Shown here piece after piece: positions 34,935 through 46,518 of a DNA stretch of 64,000 nt. The position numbers and the translations under genes were made by a program. The DNA lies in the NCBI GenBank assembly GCA_037102815.1, contig BTPP01000008.1:2666001-2730000 (forward strand), written 5' to 3'. Each line of letters opens with the position of its first letter. The first letter of the stretch is position 1. Below the pieces are notes generated by a model. It had not been told where the DNA came from. It was given only the letters and a program-made list of their open reading frames with translations, and did no database searches. This stretch comes from Neurospora intermedia (Eukaryota; Ascomycota; Sordariomycetes; Sordariales; Sordariaceae).

Positions 34935-37862
34935 TCACCTTAACTCGAGACCGCACTTCTCAACCACGAATCGAATCGGCTTCCTCGTCCGGTGGTTTGT
35001 CACTCCTTTCGGCGGGATAATTGGCCTCATCACCGGTCCCGGTCCTAGCACCTTACTTTGTCTCAGTCCGCCGTTGTTTCCCCTCGGTCTCTGCACACCA
35101 CCACCCACCCCTCCAGCTCCCATCTTACCCCCTTGTGCCTTGCTCTCCATCATCCTCAAAGCATCATCACCACCCTTTTTCTTTGCAACGCGCTCATCAA
35201 ATCCCCACCTCCCCACTCCTCCTCCAACCAACCACCCCCCGAGATTCCTACACTGGCTAACATCCACCCACTCCAGTCTTCCACACCCCTCCAGAACGTT
35301 CTCCACGCCCACCCCCGTCACTCGCACGCACCCGCGCACGCTCAGCCCACGAAGCTCATTGAGATGCAGCGCTACGCAGCCCAGACTCGCGTCGGACACA
35401 GCGCTGCCGCAGAACGCCATCCGTAGTTCCCTCAAACCCGGCAGACCGAGCGCAATAACCTCGGTGGCGGTATCGGACAAGGCGCAGCAAAAGGAAAGAT
35501 CGAGATGGGTTAGGGACTTGCACGAGTTCACTAAGGCAATGATGGAGGTGTCGGTGAGGTAGGTGCAATCTGCTAGACAGAGGGTCGTGAGGTTGGGAAA
35601 GCGATGTGGAGACCAGGTTTGGAAGCCTTGGTCGGTAATGCTTGTGCAGCGTGTTAGGGAGAGAGATTGGAGACGGGAGGAGGCATGTAGCGCGAGGTGG
35701 TGCATGGAGCGGTCGGTGATGTGTTTGCAGTAGGAGAGATTAAGGCGGGCCAGGTTGGGGCAGCCTATGACGGTGCCGGGCGGTGGTTGGGCGGGAGCGG
35801 TCGTTGAGCCGTTGGCGGTGGGCCTTGAACGACGGCTACGAGAGTTGGAAGAGGCGATGACCACCTTGCCATTCTCAGAGGACCGGGATGGGGGAGGCTC
35901 GGGGACCACCCAGCCAACTACCCTGGCGAGCAAGTTGTCGCCTACTTTGCGGCAGTTGGACCAGTCGAGTTCCTCGAGACTTTTGGCGTTTTCGGACATT
36001 TCGAGAATTTGCGACGCGGAAACGTCCCAGACACTGCGCATCTTCCAGACCTTGATGTTCTTGCCGCATTGTTTCCACAGGGCTTGGAACCCTTCGTCAG
36101 TGATGTGGAAGCAGTTGCTGATATCAACCTCGACAGGCCGCAGACCAATGAAAGGGGCAAGGATGTGAACAAGGGACCAGTCGGTTACCTTGCGGTTGAT
36201 CAGACTGAGGTCAACATGGGTGCAGAGGTTCGGGCTGGTGGTTAGCAGGCGACGCCAGTCTCGGCAAACGATTCGTAGTCGTATTAACTCGAGGAGATCC
36301 ATGTGTTGGAAGATGCAGACCAGGATATCATCCGGCAGGGAAAGCTTCTTGGCTTCGTCTTCGATCGTGGATGGTCTCCAGGGTAAAGTTCGCGCGCGCT
36401 TGCTCGGGATCGGGGAGCCGTCTGCCACCGAATGTCGCAGCGGGCTGCTCTCGGGAGTGATAGCCTTCATGCCGTTAACAATGGCAGAAGCATCGGTTTG
36501 AGGAGTTGGCGGGACGATCGAGTTCCTACGGCGATTGCGAATGTTCTCCATGTCCACGCTAAGGAACGGATCGGGATCTGTAGGCTGTTGTGTCTTGTCT
36601 TTAGCCGGCGAGGTTGGCTTCGAAGGTGTGGTGAAGGTAACTTCAGGCTGGGCATCCACCATCTCCACATCTTCATCCGTTCCCTTGATGCGCCTCCGAG
36701 CTGTCTCTTCCACCTGGGACCGAATCTCGGGTGGACAGCGCTTCCAGAGCTCTTCAAGCGCATCCCCTCCAATCATCAAACATTCAACGGCAGTAATGGA
36801 CCGGACCGTGGCAGTTCTCCCTTCGGACAAGCCTAGGCTAGCCACCTCACCGAAGTATTGTCCTTGTTTTAGACGTGGTCGTGAGAACGTCTTTTCCGAT
36901 TCGTGTACGACCTCGGCTTCACCCCGAACTATGAAGAAAATGTCGTTACCAGGACTGCCTTGACGGACAATGTCGGTAAAAGGCGAGTACGACTTTGGCT
37001 GTGCGCTTAGGCCCAGGAAGTGCAGAATGTCGGGAGGCAGCGTCGAGAACAGCGGAAGCTCTTTAAGCGTCTTTCGCACATTGACGTAGCCGCTCCCCAG
37101 GGCGCTACCACTAATGGTCGGGTCGTCAATCACACCAGGACTGGGCGACTTGCGCTTCTTGCTTCTGACCACGGCGCCCTCCTTGATGCTGCCCGACTCT
37201 CCGGTACTAACTTCGCCAGGCACTGCTTCTCGGGCTAGGTTATTGCTCGAAGAATTGGCCATTTGCCTGCCTTCCTGCCGCTTCTTTTTCAAGATGGTCA
37301 ACCTTTCCTGTGCTTCCTGGCGAATAGCCTTTTCCATGTCCGGATACTTTGGCAGTTCGGCGTGTAGGTCCTCCTTCTTAAGAACGACCAGCAGGCATTT
37401 CGTCCTCGCAATGATAGTCGCAGTTCGTGGAACGTCCATAAGCACACCAATCTCGCCAAAGAAGGCGCCGGGTTTGAGTTCGGCATAGACAGCTTCGCCG
37501 TCGCGGGACGTGACGGCGACCACGCCACGGACCAGCCAGTACATGGCTTTTGCTTCGTCGCCTTCTGTGAGGATGTGGTCTTGGGCGGCATGGACCTGGG
37601 GTTTGAGATGGGTGCCAATCGCAACGAGGAAGCCTTCTGGGGCGGACACGAAGAGGGGAAACGATCGGATTCGGTCCACCAGGTCGAGAGGCATGTCCGG
37701 GATGGTCGAGGCCGTCAGAGGAGAGGGGCGAATCGGGCGAGTGGGATTGGTCTCGACATTGAAGGACCTGATGAGGGCACCCGAGTCTTGCGGTGGTTGG
37801 GGTCCGCCATGGTGCGCCAGAACGCGGTAGGGCGATGGAGGCGGTGTTCGACTCCGGCGCAT
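34935..37862 (-). CDS. Cyclic-nucleotide-binding F-box/LRR protein
   Basis: One uninterrupted frame of 975 aa. Two cyclic-nucleotide-binding domains lie at about 67-185 and 270-390. Each keeps the phosphate-binding cassette: FGE (135-137) with Arg146 in PRTAT, and FGE (337-339) with Arg349 in GRTAT. Those Glu and Arg residues contact the ribose and phosphate of cAMP in PKA and CAP, so both domains may bind ligand. An F-box follows at about 503-545 (LSLPDDILVCIFQHMDLLEL...CRDW). Leucine-rich repeats of the cysteine-containing type (about 550-860; CPNLARLNLSYCKHITD, SLTHLDLSFC) come next. The tail is basic and Gly-rich. The F-box plus LRR layout predicts a substrate adaptor of an SCF ubiquitin ligase (Skp1 partner, LRR reading the target); the nucleotide domains predict gating by a second messenger. 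There is a Lys-Arg-rich nuclear-type signal at about 234-238 (RSKKRK). Function is inferred from domains only. A further 5' exon cannot be excluded. Confidence 0.9.
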   Translation of the reverse strand: MRRSRTPPPSPYRVLAHHGGPQPPQDSGALIRSFNVETNPTRPIRPSPLTASTIPDMPLDLVDRIRSFPLFVSAPEGFLVAIGTHLKPQVHAAQDHILTEGDEAKAMYWLVRGVVAVTSRDGEAVYAELKPGAFFGEIGVLMDVPRTATIIARTKCLLVVLKKEDLHAELPKYPDMEKAIRQEAQERLTILKKKRQEGRQMANSSSNNLAREAVPGEVSTGESGSIKEGAVVRSKKRKSPSPGVIDDPTISGSALGSGYVNVRKTLKELPLFSTLPPDILHFLGLSAQPKSYSPFTDIVRQGSPGNDIFFIVRGEAEVVHESEKTFSRPRLKQGQYFGEVASLGLSEGRTATVRSITAVECLMIGGDALEELWKRCPPEIRSQVEETARRRIKGTDEDVEMVDAQPEVTFTTPSKPTSPAKDKTQQPTDPDPFLSVDMENIRNRRRNSIVPPTPQTDASAIVNGMKAITPESSPLRHSVADGSPIPSKRARTLPWRPSTIEDEAKKLSLPDDILVCIFQHMDLLELIRLRIVCRDWRRLLTTSPNLCTHVDLSLINRKVTDWSLVHILAPFIGLRPVEVDISNCFHITDEGFQALWKQCGKNIKVWKMRSVWDVSASQILEMSENAKSLEELDWSNCRKVGDNLLARVVGWVVPEPPPSRSSENGKVVIASSNSRSRRSRPTANGSTTAPAQPPPGTVIGCPNLARLNLSYCKHITDRSMHHLALHASSRLQSLSLTRCTSITDQGFQTWSPHRFPNLTTLCLADCTYLTDTSIIALVNSCKSLTHLDLSFCCALSDTATEVIALGLPGLRELRMAFCGSAVSDASLGCVALHLNELRGLSVRGCVRVTGVGVENVLEGCGRLEWVDVSQCRNLGGWLVGGGVGRWGFDERVAKKKGGDDALRMMESKAQGGKMGAGGVGGGVQRPRGNNGGLRQSKVLGPGPVMRPIIPPKGVTNHRTRKPIRFVVEKCGLELR

Positions 37863-39778
37863 GTTGGGCGGATGCTTTGGAGGTTATATCGTCGGCTGGG
37901 TTACGGACGCAACAGACGATCGATCATGCCAGTCGCGAGAGTGCTATCGGGCACAGGCAGGTGCGGGTTAACGTGGTTTATGTGTTGTGTGCTAAGGGAA
38001 GGGAATGCTTCGAGATCGCTTGCCCAAAGTCCGTTTGCGGGCGGCTTCGTGGGGTGGATCAGGGCAGTTGGGACAGCTCAACTGCGGCGGAGCATTGCGT
38101 CAGGTCGATGGAAGCTGTCGGCTGTAGGGGGTCTGGACAGGAGGTTTGGTCAATGGCAATCATCTCTGGGTGCAATCGCTGCGCACATTACTCACAGAAA
38201 TAGGTATTGCTAGAGGTTGATGTAGCTGTCGAGGAGTGTGTGACGACGTGTAGGTAGCGGTCCGTGTGCGACGACGGTGGGATGCGAAGAGCGGGAGCCT
38301 GGTCACAAGTGGAAAGCATCAGTGGTGGGAACCTGGTTGGCGATGTGGCCGCGGCCGGGGGTCGGGACTTGGGCCCCTTGTAGTATGTAGACGTAGAGGT
38401 AGCGATGGCGGACAATTGTGGGGTACCTCTACATACCTACCTCTGGGGCTGCCTACACTTACATACATACCTACCTCTAGGTACTTATTTCGATCGCAAT
38501 GGCCGGCGCTTTGACGTAACCAAGTGTCGGGCTGTCAGTGGAGGTCGGGTAGGGGTAGCTAATGGCTCTTGAGGTGAATATAGTATCAGTAGAGGTAGAC
38601 AACGGTGAAAAAGGCAACAAAAATAGGTAGGTAGGTAAACATCAAAGGGAGGGAACTGAAAGGACGGGATTGCTCTTTCGTCCCGTCTTGGTTGATGCGC
38701 CTGTCGCCCGCGGCAGGTCCAGATGAAAGCCCGAGATGCCCTGGCAACTGAACTGTCCAGTCCCGTCCCCCGGGCCGCAACCGCTCGGCAGCGTGGGGTA
38801 GGGCCGTTTTGGTTTACTACTTCCTCTCCGCAGTCAATACCTCTACAGTGCGTGGTGCTCAGTAACCGCCGCCGGCATCGAGTACAGTAGGTGGCCAGTC
38901 CAGTCCAGTTCATTTCAGCGACTCTGACGGACGTTTATTCCGACGTTCACAACAGCAACAATCGCAGAAATCGCAGGGACGTTTCAGAGTGGTGATGCCA
39001 AGCTGTATGAGACTGAAGCTGGTTTCCAGAAGGAGACGAGGCAAGACGCTGACGGCGCTGATGTAGTGTAGGTAGCTGTTGGTCCCCTTTGTTGTCCTCG
39101 TTTCAAGCTAACATGATGAGGGACAGCTACGTATCTCGAACAACTCCAGGCTCTGCAATGATTCGCTGACAGCCACTGGAACGATCAGAATAGCCCCAGG
39201 CCTTCTCGAAGGGTGGCGCGCTGTGCTGGTGGTGTTGTCGCACCCCACATCGAAGGCTCCCACTGTCATCGACGACGATAAGAACGCCAGCAGCACCGTC
39301 TTCTTTCCGACTTCCCGCCGATATCGATCCAGTTCTTCACCGCCGTGCTATAACCACAAGTACAGGAAGCAGATTGCTAGCCGCTGGCCAGCGTACCTCT
39401 GCCGGAGCATCACGATATCCACCTTAATGACTTCATGCCGTGGAGTACCGCACGACAGGCGACGGCAGCACCCTTGTGGTTCGCTCGCTGGCCTGCCGTT
39501 CGACCTCGAGACATCCCAATAAGAACCTCTAGTCATCCAACCCTTTCAACGAGCAAGTCTTATCGCGCCGGACAACCCGGTATGGCGAGAGACGAGAAAG
39601 AAATGGCGCTGCCCTGTTCAGGCTACACGCCCCTGAAGACCCTGAAGAAGAGCACCCTATAACCACGGACTGGGTGCCGCCACAGCCCTGTAGAATCACT
39701 ACCCATTCTAGAACAATTCTAGCGTCGGGACCATGTACATACGAATCGCCAACAGTCAACTTCTGAGCAAACAACTTG

Positions 39779-39814
<36 letters not shown>

Positions 39815-40509
39815 TCAGCAAAAACGGACACCAGCTTGGATATCCAAGCCAACCATTGATGTCGTGCGGATGTCTTTCGTCGTTCCGCGAAGAGCATCAT
39901 ATGGTAATCTCCAAAAACAAACAACCACATGTGCCAGCACGGGGTCAAACTGGGCGTTTCTAGCCCTGACGAGCACCGGATTATATGTCTGTCGGGCCAT
40001 ATTCCGTAATAGGAGGCCCCCGCATTTCTGATCCCGTGTTTTCACGTTCATCGCAACCCCGATCTTCGGAATTTCGGTTGCAGCATCCATCCCCAAACCT
40101 TACAAGGCTGAATTTTTGAAACATTCTTCTTCTTGGCAGGGCCAATGCATCTGTTGTTCTCTTGTTGCGGAAATTACACCGTTGTGTTGGGGGGCGGCGG
40201 TGTTATCTCACTCGGTCAAACTACTGATGATTATTGGTCTGGAGCACCCATACGTCTCTTAGGGCGCTACTTTTGGCTTGGACTGACAAGTGTGTCTGCT
40301 GCCGGCAGCCAGCTGTGCGGAAAGCTTCCCGTCCTTTACCCTTATCTGTCGGCCCATCATCTCCAAAAGAGCAAACATACATGATCGTAGGCAGAGACTG
40401 GACCACTGTGCACAAGTTTCCTCGTGTATAAGATGCCTTCCATCCCATGGCAAGACTTATGTCTTGCTCGGCGTTCTCTTGACGGTCAGTCGAGTGAAAC
40501 TCTCTTACC
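37863..40509. other. Long intergenic region, divergent promoters
   Basis: 2.6 kb between the cNMP/F-box gene (-) and the Kelch gene (+). It contains several clusters of CTACCTA/TAGGTAG words (about 38,425-38,480 and 38,620-38,640) and an AAC microsatellite. Open frames (38,485-38,913, 39,223-39,522) are composition artefacts without motifs. The long spacing may hold an extended 5' leader of the cNMP/F-box gene. Confidence 0.5.
39781..39813. repeat. (AAC)11 microsatellite
   Basis: Eleven uninterrupted AAC units. They would encode poly-Asn or poly-Thr/Gln in the three forward frames, but no gene spans them. Confidence 0.95.
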
Positions 40510-43500
40510 ATGAAGATTACGACTCTGTCGTGGTTGCTTCTGAATCAACTATTGACACTGTGCCTGGCCAGAGCCCAAAACTGCAATCCCGATGGTTTTG
40601 TGAAGAGCAAATTTGAGCAGAGTGAGCTTCTTTGGCCTAAAGAACAGATGATATAGTATTGCTGACTCCAAGGCGTAGGCGCAGTCTTGAAGAACCGGTT
40701 ATACTTTTACGGCGGACTAGCTTTGTATAACTGCACCGGTGGCGTGCCGACATGGCTTCCATGTAATTGCTTTCCCCTGTACCCCATATCCGATGACAAT
40801 GAGCTCAACTAACGTGGTTGTTCAATAGACCAAGGCCTACGATATGTGAATCTGTCTGACGAGAACAGGATCCTCCACATCCAAGCTGTACCCGACGATG
40901 TTCCCCAAGTTGCTATGGGCGCTTTATGGAGCGACAACACAGATCGACTCTTCCTCTTCGGCGGTCAGTACTCGAACTCCTCCGCCAGTGCTCCATCTGC
41001 GGTAGAAACGGTATGGTCATACACCGAGAGCACTGGATCCTGGGAGAAAATCTCCGTTCAAAATCCTCCAGCTTTTCGTCTGGCCCGCGGCGCAAGCGTA
41101 AGTGTTCCAGAAACAAGAAAAGCATACTGGATGGGCGGTTGGGCAGACAACTCTACCACTTTCGGAATGCATGACCGAATTTACCAACGCCAACTCATCG
41201 AATTCGACATGAAAACCCACAACTTCTCCTATTACGATGTTCCGGGCGGGTTCGGCGTCCAAAGAACCGGTGGCGGACTGGTCTATCTCCCATACGGGAA
41301 AAAGGGAGTGTTGATCGCCATGGGCGGGTCTATGTGTACAAGCGAGGACTGTCACCCGGTTCCCGGCTATCACCCGCTCACCCAGGTGTCGGTCTACGAT
41401 CTGGCGTCTGAGAGGATCTACTCGCAGGAAACCACTACGGGAAACGGAGATCCAACGACAAAAGGGTGGGTGTGGCCTGAAGCACGTGCAGACTTTTGCA
41501 TGGTAACTGTCCCGTCGTATGATGAGACAGTCCATGCTGTCTACGCGTGGGGAGGCATGGTTGGTCCTGATGGAAATGGCAGTGACAACGTCTGGGTCTT
41601 GTTGATACCACAATTCGTCTGGGTGGAGGTCTATAACGGTCCGTACGGACGGTTCGGAGCAACCTGCCAGGTCACACACGAACGGTTTATGATGTTCAGC
41701 GGCGGCGAACGGCAATTCGGGTCCAATATGGGTGTATTGGACCTCACTACAGTATCCAACGGATGGTGGGATGGGTGGGTGGAGGCATGGCAGGACTTGA
41801 CTGACGGCCAAAGATATCCTGCAGTGGAGCCCTGGTTCAGGTACAACCCGCGCTTTGCCGCCTATCATCTGGGGTCAAGTCTGAGAAGGGTTGCTGGTAA
41901 TCCGTGTGTATTCTCGTTCCCTTTCTCCAAGCCTTGAGCTAACTGTCACAGAGCACGGCAGTTTGGAGACGAGTCACCAGCCGATATCCAGCGTCCATTC
42001 TCCGGATGGAGTCATTCTGAGTTGAAGCTCATCTTCAGCCCCTCGAACCATACACGGCCCAATCCATTTCGGACCAAAAACTATCTCGCAGTAGCAAAGA
42101 TCGCACCGGCCCTACTTGTTGTGATTCCCTTCTCTATATACATGGCGCTGTACCTTTACTCCCTCCTCCAGTTCAAAAGACGAGGTTACATGCAGGTTGT
42201 CTCCGGAACCACATCGATGACCTGGCGTCCTTTCGTCACTCGTAACCCGTACCTCCTTTTTCTCGCTCTTTCGTCCCTCTCTCTTCTCGTCGCCGTCGAG
42301 CTCCTCTACCAACACTCCATCAATCCCGCATTCGAGCCTGGCCACCGCATCATGCACACAAATGGATCCGAACCTTCACCTCCAGGCTATTACCCCACCA
42401 TCGCCTCCCGTCCTCGCCTCGGACTCTACACCTATTGGGACTCGGAAAGCACGAATTTCAAAGACATGCGCGGCACCTCCAGCCGCTTGAAACCGGAGGG
42501 GTACGTCGTCTGGAACTACCTCCCAACCATCGTCGTTGTGCTTTATGGCCTGCTCTGGCAGCAATGCGATGCGGAGGTTGAGCGTATTGAACCTTACTAT
42601 CACTTGTTCAATAACAACATGAAGCAGACAGTTGACAGGACGCTGAACGTGGATTACCACACTTTCTGGGCACCGCTAAGGTTGTGGCAGGCCGTGAAGT
42701 ACAGGCAGTGGACTTGTCTTCTGTCTAGCACGGCGTACATCATTGCGTTTGCGGTGATTCCCAACCTTCAGAACTCCCTATTTTCCCTGGAAAAGAGACA
42801 TGGTGGAACATATGGGGACTTGGTGGATTTTGCAAACGATGCGGATGGTGTGGGATATGGTGTGAGGGTGGCAGTGATGGATGGATCGTTTGCGAGGGCT
42901 CTCGAAGTTATGTTTGGAGTGAATATGCTGTGTGCCGTTGCTCTGATAGCCATTTTTTGGCAAAGGGAAACAAGCACAGAGGGGTCCGGGTTGTATGGCG
43001 ACCCGACGGGGATGAAGTGGTTGCAGGAGTTGACCGATGAAGGCGAGTTGATGCGCGCTACGTCTTTTCCAGACAATGCGCAGCCAACTTGCCAGTCGCT
43101 CCCCCAAAGGGGACTTCAAGACTTTGTTGGTGATCCTGATGGACTGGATGAGTGGGCACGAAATCACTTGTGCTGGACGGAATTTAAAAACGGTGGACTG
43201 CGTTTAAAGTTTAAGTGTGCACACGAGCCCGCTCCGACTTCGTCCAAGCCATTCAAGCCTCTGCTGAATTCGATACAGGATTTCCTGAACCAAAAGTGGC
43301 CGATACACGTTCAGGGAAAACCATTCATGTTGAACCTAATTCCGTTCACATGTCTCGTTTTGGCAATCCTCGCAGTCTTCGGTTTGACGCTTTGGATATT
43401 GTGCATACATCTCATGGCGATCAAGAGCCAGGATGATACTATTCCTTTACCACCGGAACTATATCTAGTCATCGGTGTGCTAGTTAAGGCAAGTCTGACT

Positions 43501-44089
43501 TCATTTCTTCGCGACTTCTAGTTGCTAACCAGAATGCAAGTCTGTCTACGAATGCGTTGACCGCGATTTCCGTGCTGTGTGCCCTTTTCTTCCCCGAAAG
43601 CCTGTATGCTCATCGGCTGCTCCAGCCGCAGGAGCTTCAAGTGCAGGGGCAAGCTCAGCAAACGGTACACCCAGGTCTACAGACCGAAACATGGAGGAAT
43701 ATAATACAACACCACCCCTCATCATTATTTATACCGCATTCAAGTTCGGCCGCAAAACGTTGGCATGGCTATCGATTGGAACCGCTTCTATGGAAATATG
43801 GGCTCTCTTCCTTGGGACGCTGCAAGTGAGCGCTAGTAGCTATGGAAGCACGACGTGGCCGGGGGATCTTGCGGGGATAGTAATAGTAATGGTAATGGAG
43901 GTGATTACAATTGCTGGATTGGTTGGGGTTTTGTTGAAGGGGATCAGTGTGGAAGGGAAGGGGGGACAAAGACCAAATCTGAAGCCGGGGACGATTTTGC
44001 AGAGGATGGTTTTGATGACATGGCTTGATACGGAACCTAGAGGTATGAATGGAAATGCAGGAGGGACTGGGCAGGCAGGCGTTCCATAG
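40510..44089 (+). CDS. Secreted Kelch-repeat/DUF3433 membrane protein
   Basis: Five exons: 40,510-40,621; 40,673-40,762; 40,829-41,903; 41,952-43,488; 43,541-44,089, giving 1,120 aa in one frame. Intron 3 could instead be 41,897-41,953 (GTAATC donor), also in frame. Intron 4 is of the GC-AG type (AAG|GCAAGT, branch GCTAAC). The product begins with a signal peptide (MKITTLSWLLLNQLLTLCLA). About six Kelch/galactose-oxidase blades follow (LYFYGG, LFLFGG, AYWMGG, VLIAMGG, VYAWGG, FMMFSGG), so this part should be extracellular. After about residue 440 come alternating membrane segments and two DUF3433-like regions (LGLYTYWDSES, WNYLPTIVVVLYGLLWQQCDAEVERIEPYY). The last exon adds two more membrane helices (WLSIGTASMEIWALFLG; IVIVMVMEVITIAGLVGVLL). 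This Kelch plus DUF3433 plan occurs in filamentous ascomycetes. The role is unknown; a cell-surface or wall-associated receptor-like protein is a reasonable inference. No catalytic residues are evident. Confidence 0.85.
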
Positions 44090-45399
44090 TACATTGGCCA
44101 TTGACGACGTTGGAAGGTGCATGTTGGTGACATGGCTGGAATTGGGTATTTAAGGTGGTTTCTTCTTGGGGATTATAATTCATAGACTTCTTTTAATCGA
44201 CCAACTCCTCGCTCCATTATGTTGGACGCTTCAGACCCATGAGCACCACAGATTGGTTGCAGCGTCTTAACGCAGAGACAACATGTAGGTGATCCTAATA
44301 AAATCGGTGCTCCCAGCCTCGTGTTGAGAATGAAACATACAACGAGACCGAAACTCTGGGTGACGAGTCAGTTCAGTATGGTAAACGCCATCAGCTTTTG
44401 TAGCAGTGAGTGCCCTGGCTTACAAGCAAGTGGCGATAAGCCTGGGAATAAGACCAGGTCTGGCCCGTTGAATTGCTTCTATCCACTTCCAACCCGCGTG
44501 GACGAAGATGACCTTGGAAATGATCGGATCGGTGACGCCCTTTTGTCCTACCACGATAGGTGAGGGAGAGAACGATGTCAAAGATTTCCTGTCCAACTGG
44601 AAAGACATGAAGGAATGGTACACTCTCGCCATCAGGAGAATGTGGGGAGTGACGATGAGGAGGAGCAAAGGGTCAGGTAGGTAATCCATGTCGTGGCTTC
44701 TTCGGTGCTGCTATGCCTGACCGGGAAGCAGAAGGATTGAAGCTGACACTGTTATTGTAGGGGAGCGACAGAATGGGGGATAACAGCTAGATAGGTATTT
44801 CTGGATGAACCTATTGCAAGCAATCAAGTGCATCAAGTTCATCTTGCGTCAAGCCTCTCTTGCGCCTTCCTCTGGCTGCGTCGGCACGCATCCTTTGCTT
44901 CGGGTCTCTTTGGCCTTGGGAAGCACAGCCCGGGCAAAACATGAGAGTGCTTGGTATCCGTTCATTATCAACACATCGAGAAATGTCGTGAGGAAGAGCC
45001 GACCTAGGACGCATTCCAACCATGTCAAGGACGACGTTGTCACTCGCTTGTCAAAGGCAGGTACATGTGCAGAGTAGAGGAGGGCCATTCCTTCTACCAG
45101 GGTTAGGGTCTCCCAAAGCCGAACAGCCGGCGCCTAAATCCGACAAGGAGCGAACGCGCGGGGCTGCTCGAAGCTTCTCCTCCAGCACTGACCACTGTGC
45201 TGTGACGCACATTACCTAAACACAGGCACTGCCTCCAACGGAACGTCATCCATCGTTTGCCTTTCCTCGGCGCCGATATAGATCTGCATCGGTTCTGCTT
45301 CTAATTACCGAAACACCTACTCCCACAAGCGACATCTACACATCGCACAACTCGATATCAACAGCCACGTTTCTTTAGCATCGAGTCGCACCCACGATC
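44090..45399. other. Intergenic, no convincing gene
   Basis: 1.3 kb between two plus-strand genes. Minus-strand frames at 44,420-44,689 and 44,811-45,023 have protein-like composition (the second with CPGCAS and a basic RGRRKRG stretch). They lack a consistent start and introns and I recognise no family, so they may be relics. The last about 150 nt should carry the promoter and leader of the next gene. Confidence 0.45.
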
Positions 45400-46518
45400 A
45401 TGTCGTTCACGCTCACCATCCGCGCTGGGCCTGCGCGCCTGGCTTCGCGGATCCCCGAGTTCGCAAAGGCCTCGAGCGGTCCTGCCGCCGCCATCCGGGC
45501 CTTCCACAAGTCTACGCCCAAGACCACCAACTTCTTCACCTCGAGGACGACGACTCCCTCGCTCATCGCCCAGAAGCCCGCCGCCAACAGCCTCCTCGCT
45601 CGTCTCCAGGGCGCCCGCCGCGGTTACCAGTACCAGTCTCATACTCAGCCCCAGCCGGACAGTGGCCTGTTGATGCGCAAGCTCCTGTACGGCGGCGCCA
45701 TGGTCGGCGGCACCTGGGTTACTCTGCAGTTCATGTTCAACCGGGAGACTCGCGCGGACGGCGGCATGCCCCCTTACGAGCGCTCCTACCTCAACAAGAC
45801 CTTTATGCACACTGGACTCGGCATCGGCATTATCGGTCTGACGGCCTACCAGATGCTCCAGACCGGCTTCACTTATCGTCTGATGGTTACCAACCCTTGG
45901 GTTGTCGCTATCGGTGGTCTCGCTCTCTCTTTCGGTTCCATGCTTGCCACTCGCGCTATTGATCCTGACAAGTACGTCTTTTGCGTTTATGTGTGTCTGT
46001 GTTGTCGCATTCGCTGACCCGTTCTTTACAGCTACATCCCCAAGTATGCCTGCTGGGCCGTCTTCAACGCTACCCAGGCCGCCTTTGTCGCTCCTCTCCT
46101 CGCCATGGCCCCTCCCGCTCTCCTCGCTCGCGCCGGTCTTTACACCATCGCCATGATGGGCGCCATCTCGTTTGTCGGTGCCACCGCTAAGCAGGAGAAG
46201 TACCTCTACATTGGCGGTCCTCTTCTCGCCGGTGCTGCCATTGTCGCCGTTTCTGGTTTCGCTCCTCTGGTTCTCCCCGCCACTGCCGTCCGTACCCTTG
46301 CCTTCACCGAGAACCTTTGGCTTTACGGTGGTCTTGCTGTCTTCGGTGGCTTTACCCTCTATGATGTCCAGAGGGTTCTCTACCATGCTCGTCTTGCCCA
46401 GGCTGGCGTCATCAAGGAGGATCCCGTCAACGAGTCCATCTCGCTTGAGCTTGACTTCCTCAACATCTTTGTTCGCATGGTGCAGATTCTCATGATGCAG
46501 CAGAACCGTAGGAAGTAA
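45400..46518 (+). CDS. Mitochondrial Bax inhibitor-1/GHITM-like protein
   Basis: Two exons, 45,400-45,971 and 46,032-46,518, around a 60-nt GTACGT...ACAG intron; 352 aa. The N-terminus (MSFTLTIRAGPARLASRIPE..., IRAFHKS) is rich in Arg, Ser and Ala and nearly free of acidic residues, as expected for a mitochondrial presequence. From about residue 85 there are about seven hydrophobic helices of the TMBIM (UPF0005) fold. The conserved block GGFTLYDVQRVLYHA near the C-terminus and the final LELDFLNIFVRMVQIL helix are diagnostic. The animal relative GHITM/TMBIM5 is an inner-membrane protein that influences cristae and cation/proton exchange. A similar place is inferred here. Strong C-ending codon bias suggests high expression. 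Its 3' end faces msrA (convergent). Confidence 0.93.

Noticed and set aside
34672-35562. 296-codon plus-strand frame overlapping the end of the F-box/LRR gene
   Set aside because: Pro/Ser/Thr-rich antisense shadow of the Gly-rich C-terminal tail; no motif.
41017-41868. 283-codon minus-strand frame opposite the Kelch exon
   Set aside because: Shadow of the Kelch coding sequence; no domain of its own.
26157-44525. Shared 17-mer ATGACCTTGGAAATGAT and IISKVI peptide in two minus-strand frames (26,2xx and 44,5xx)
   Set aside because: The similarity does not extend beyond about 17 nt and the surrounding residues differ, so I treat it as chance rather than a gene family.
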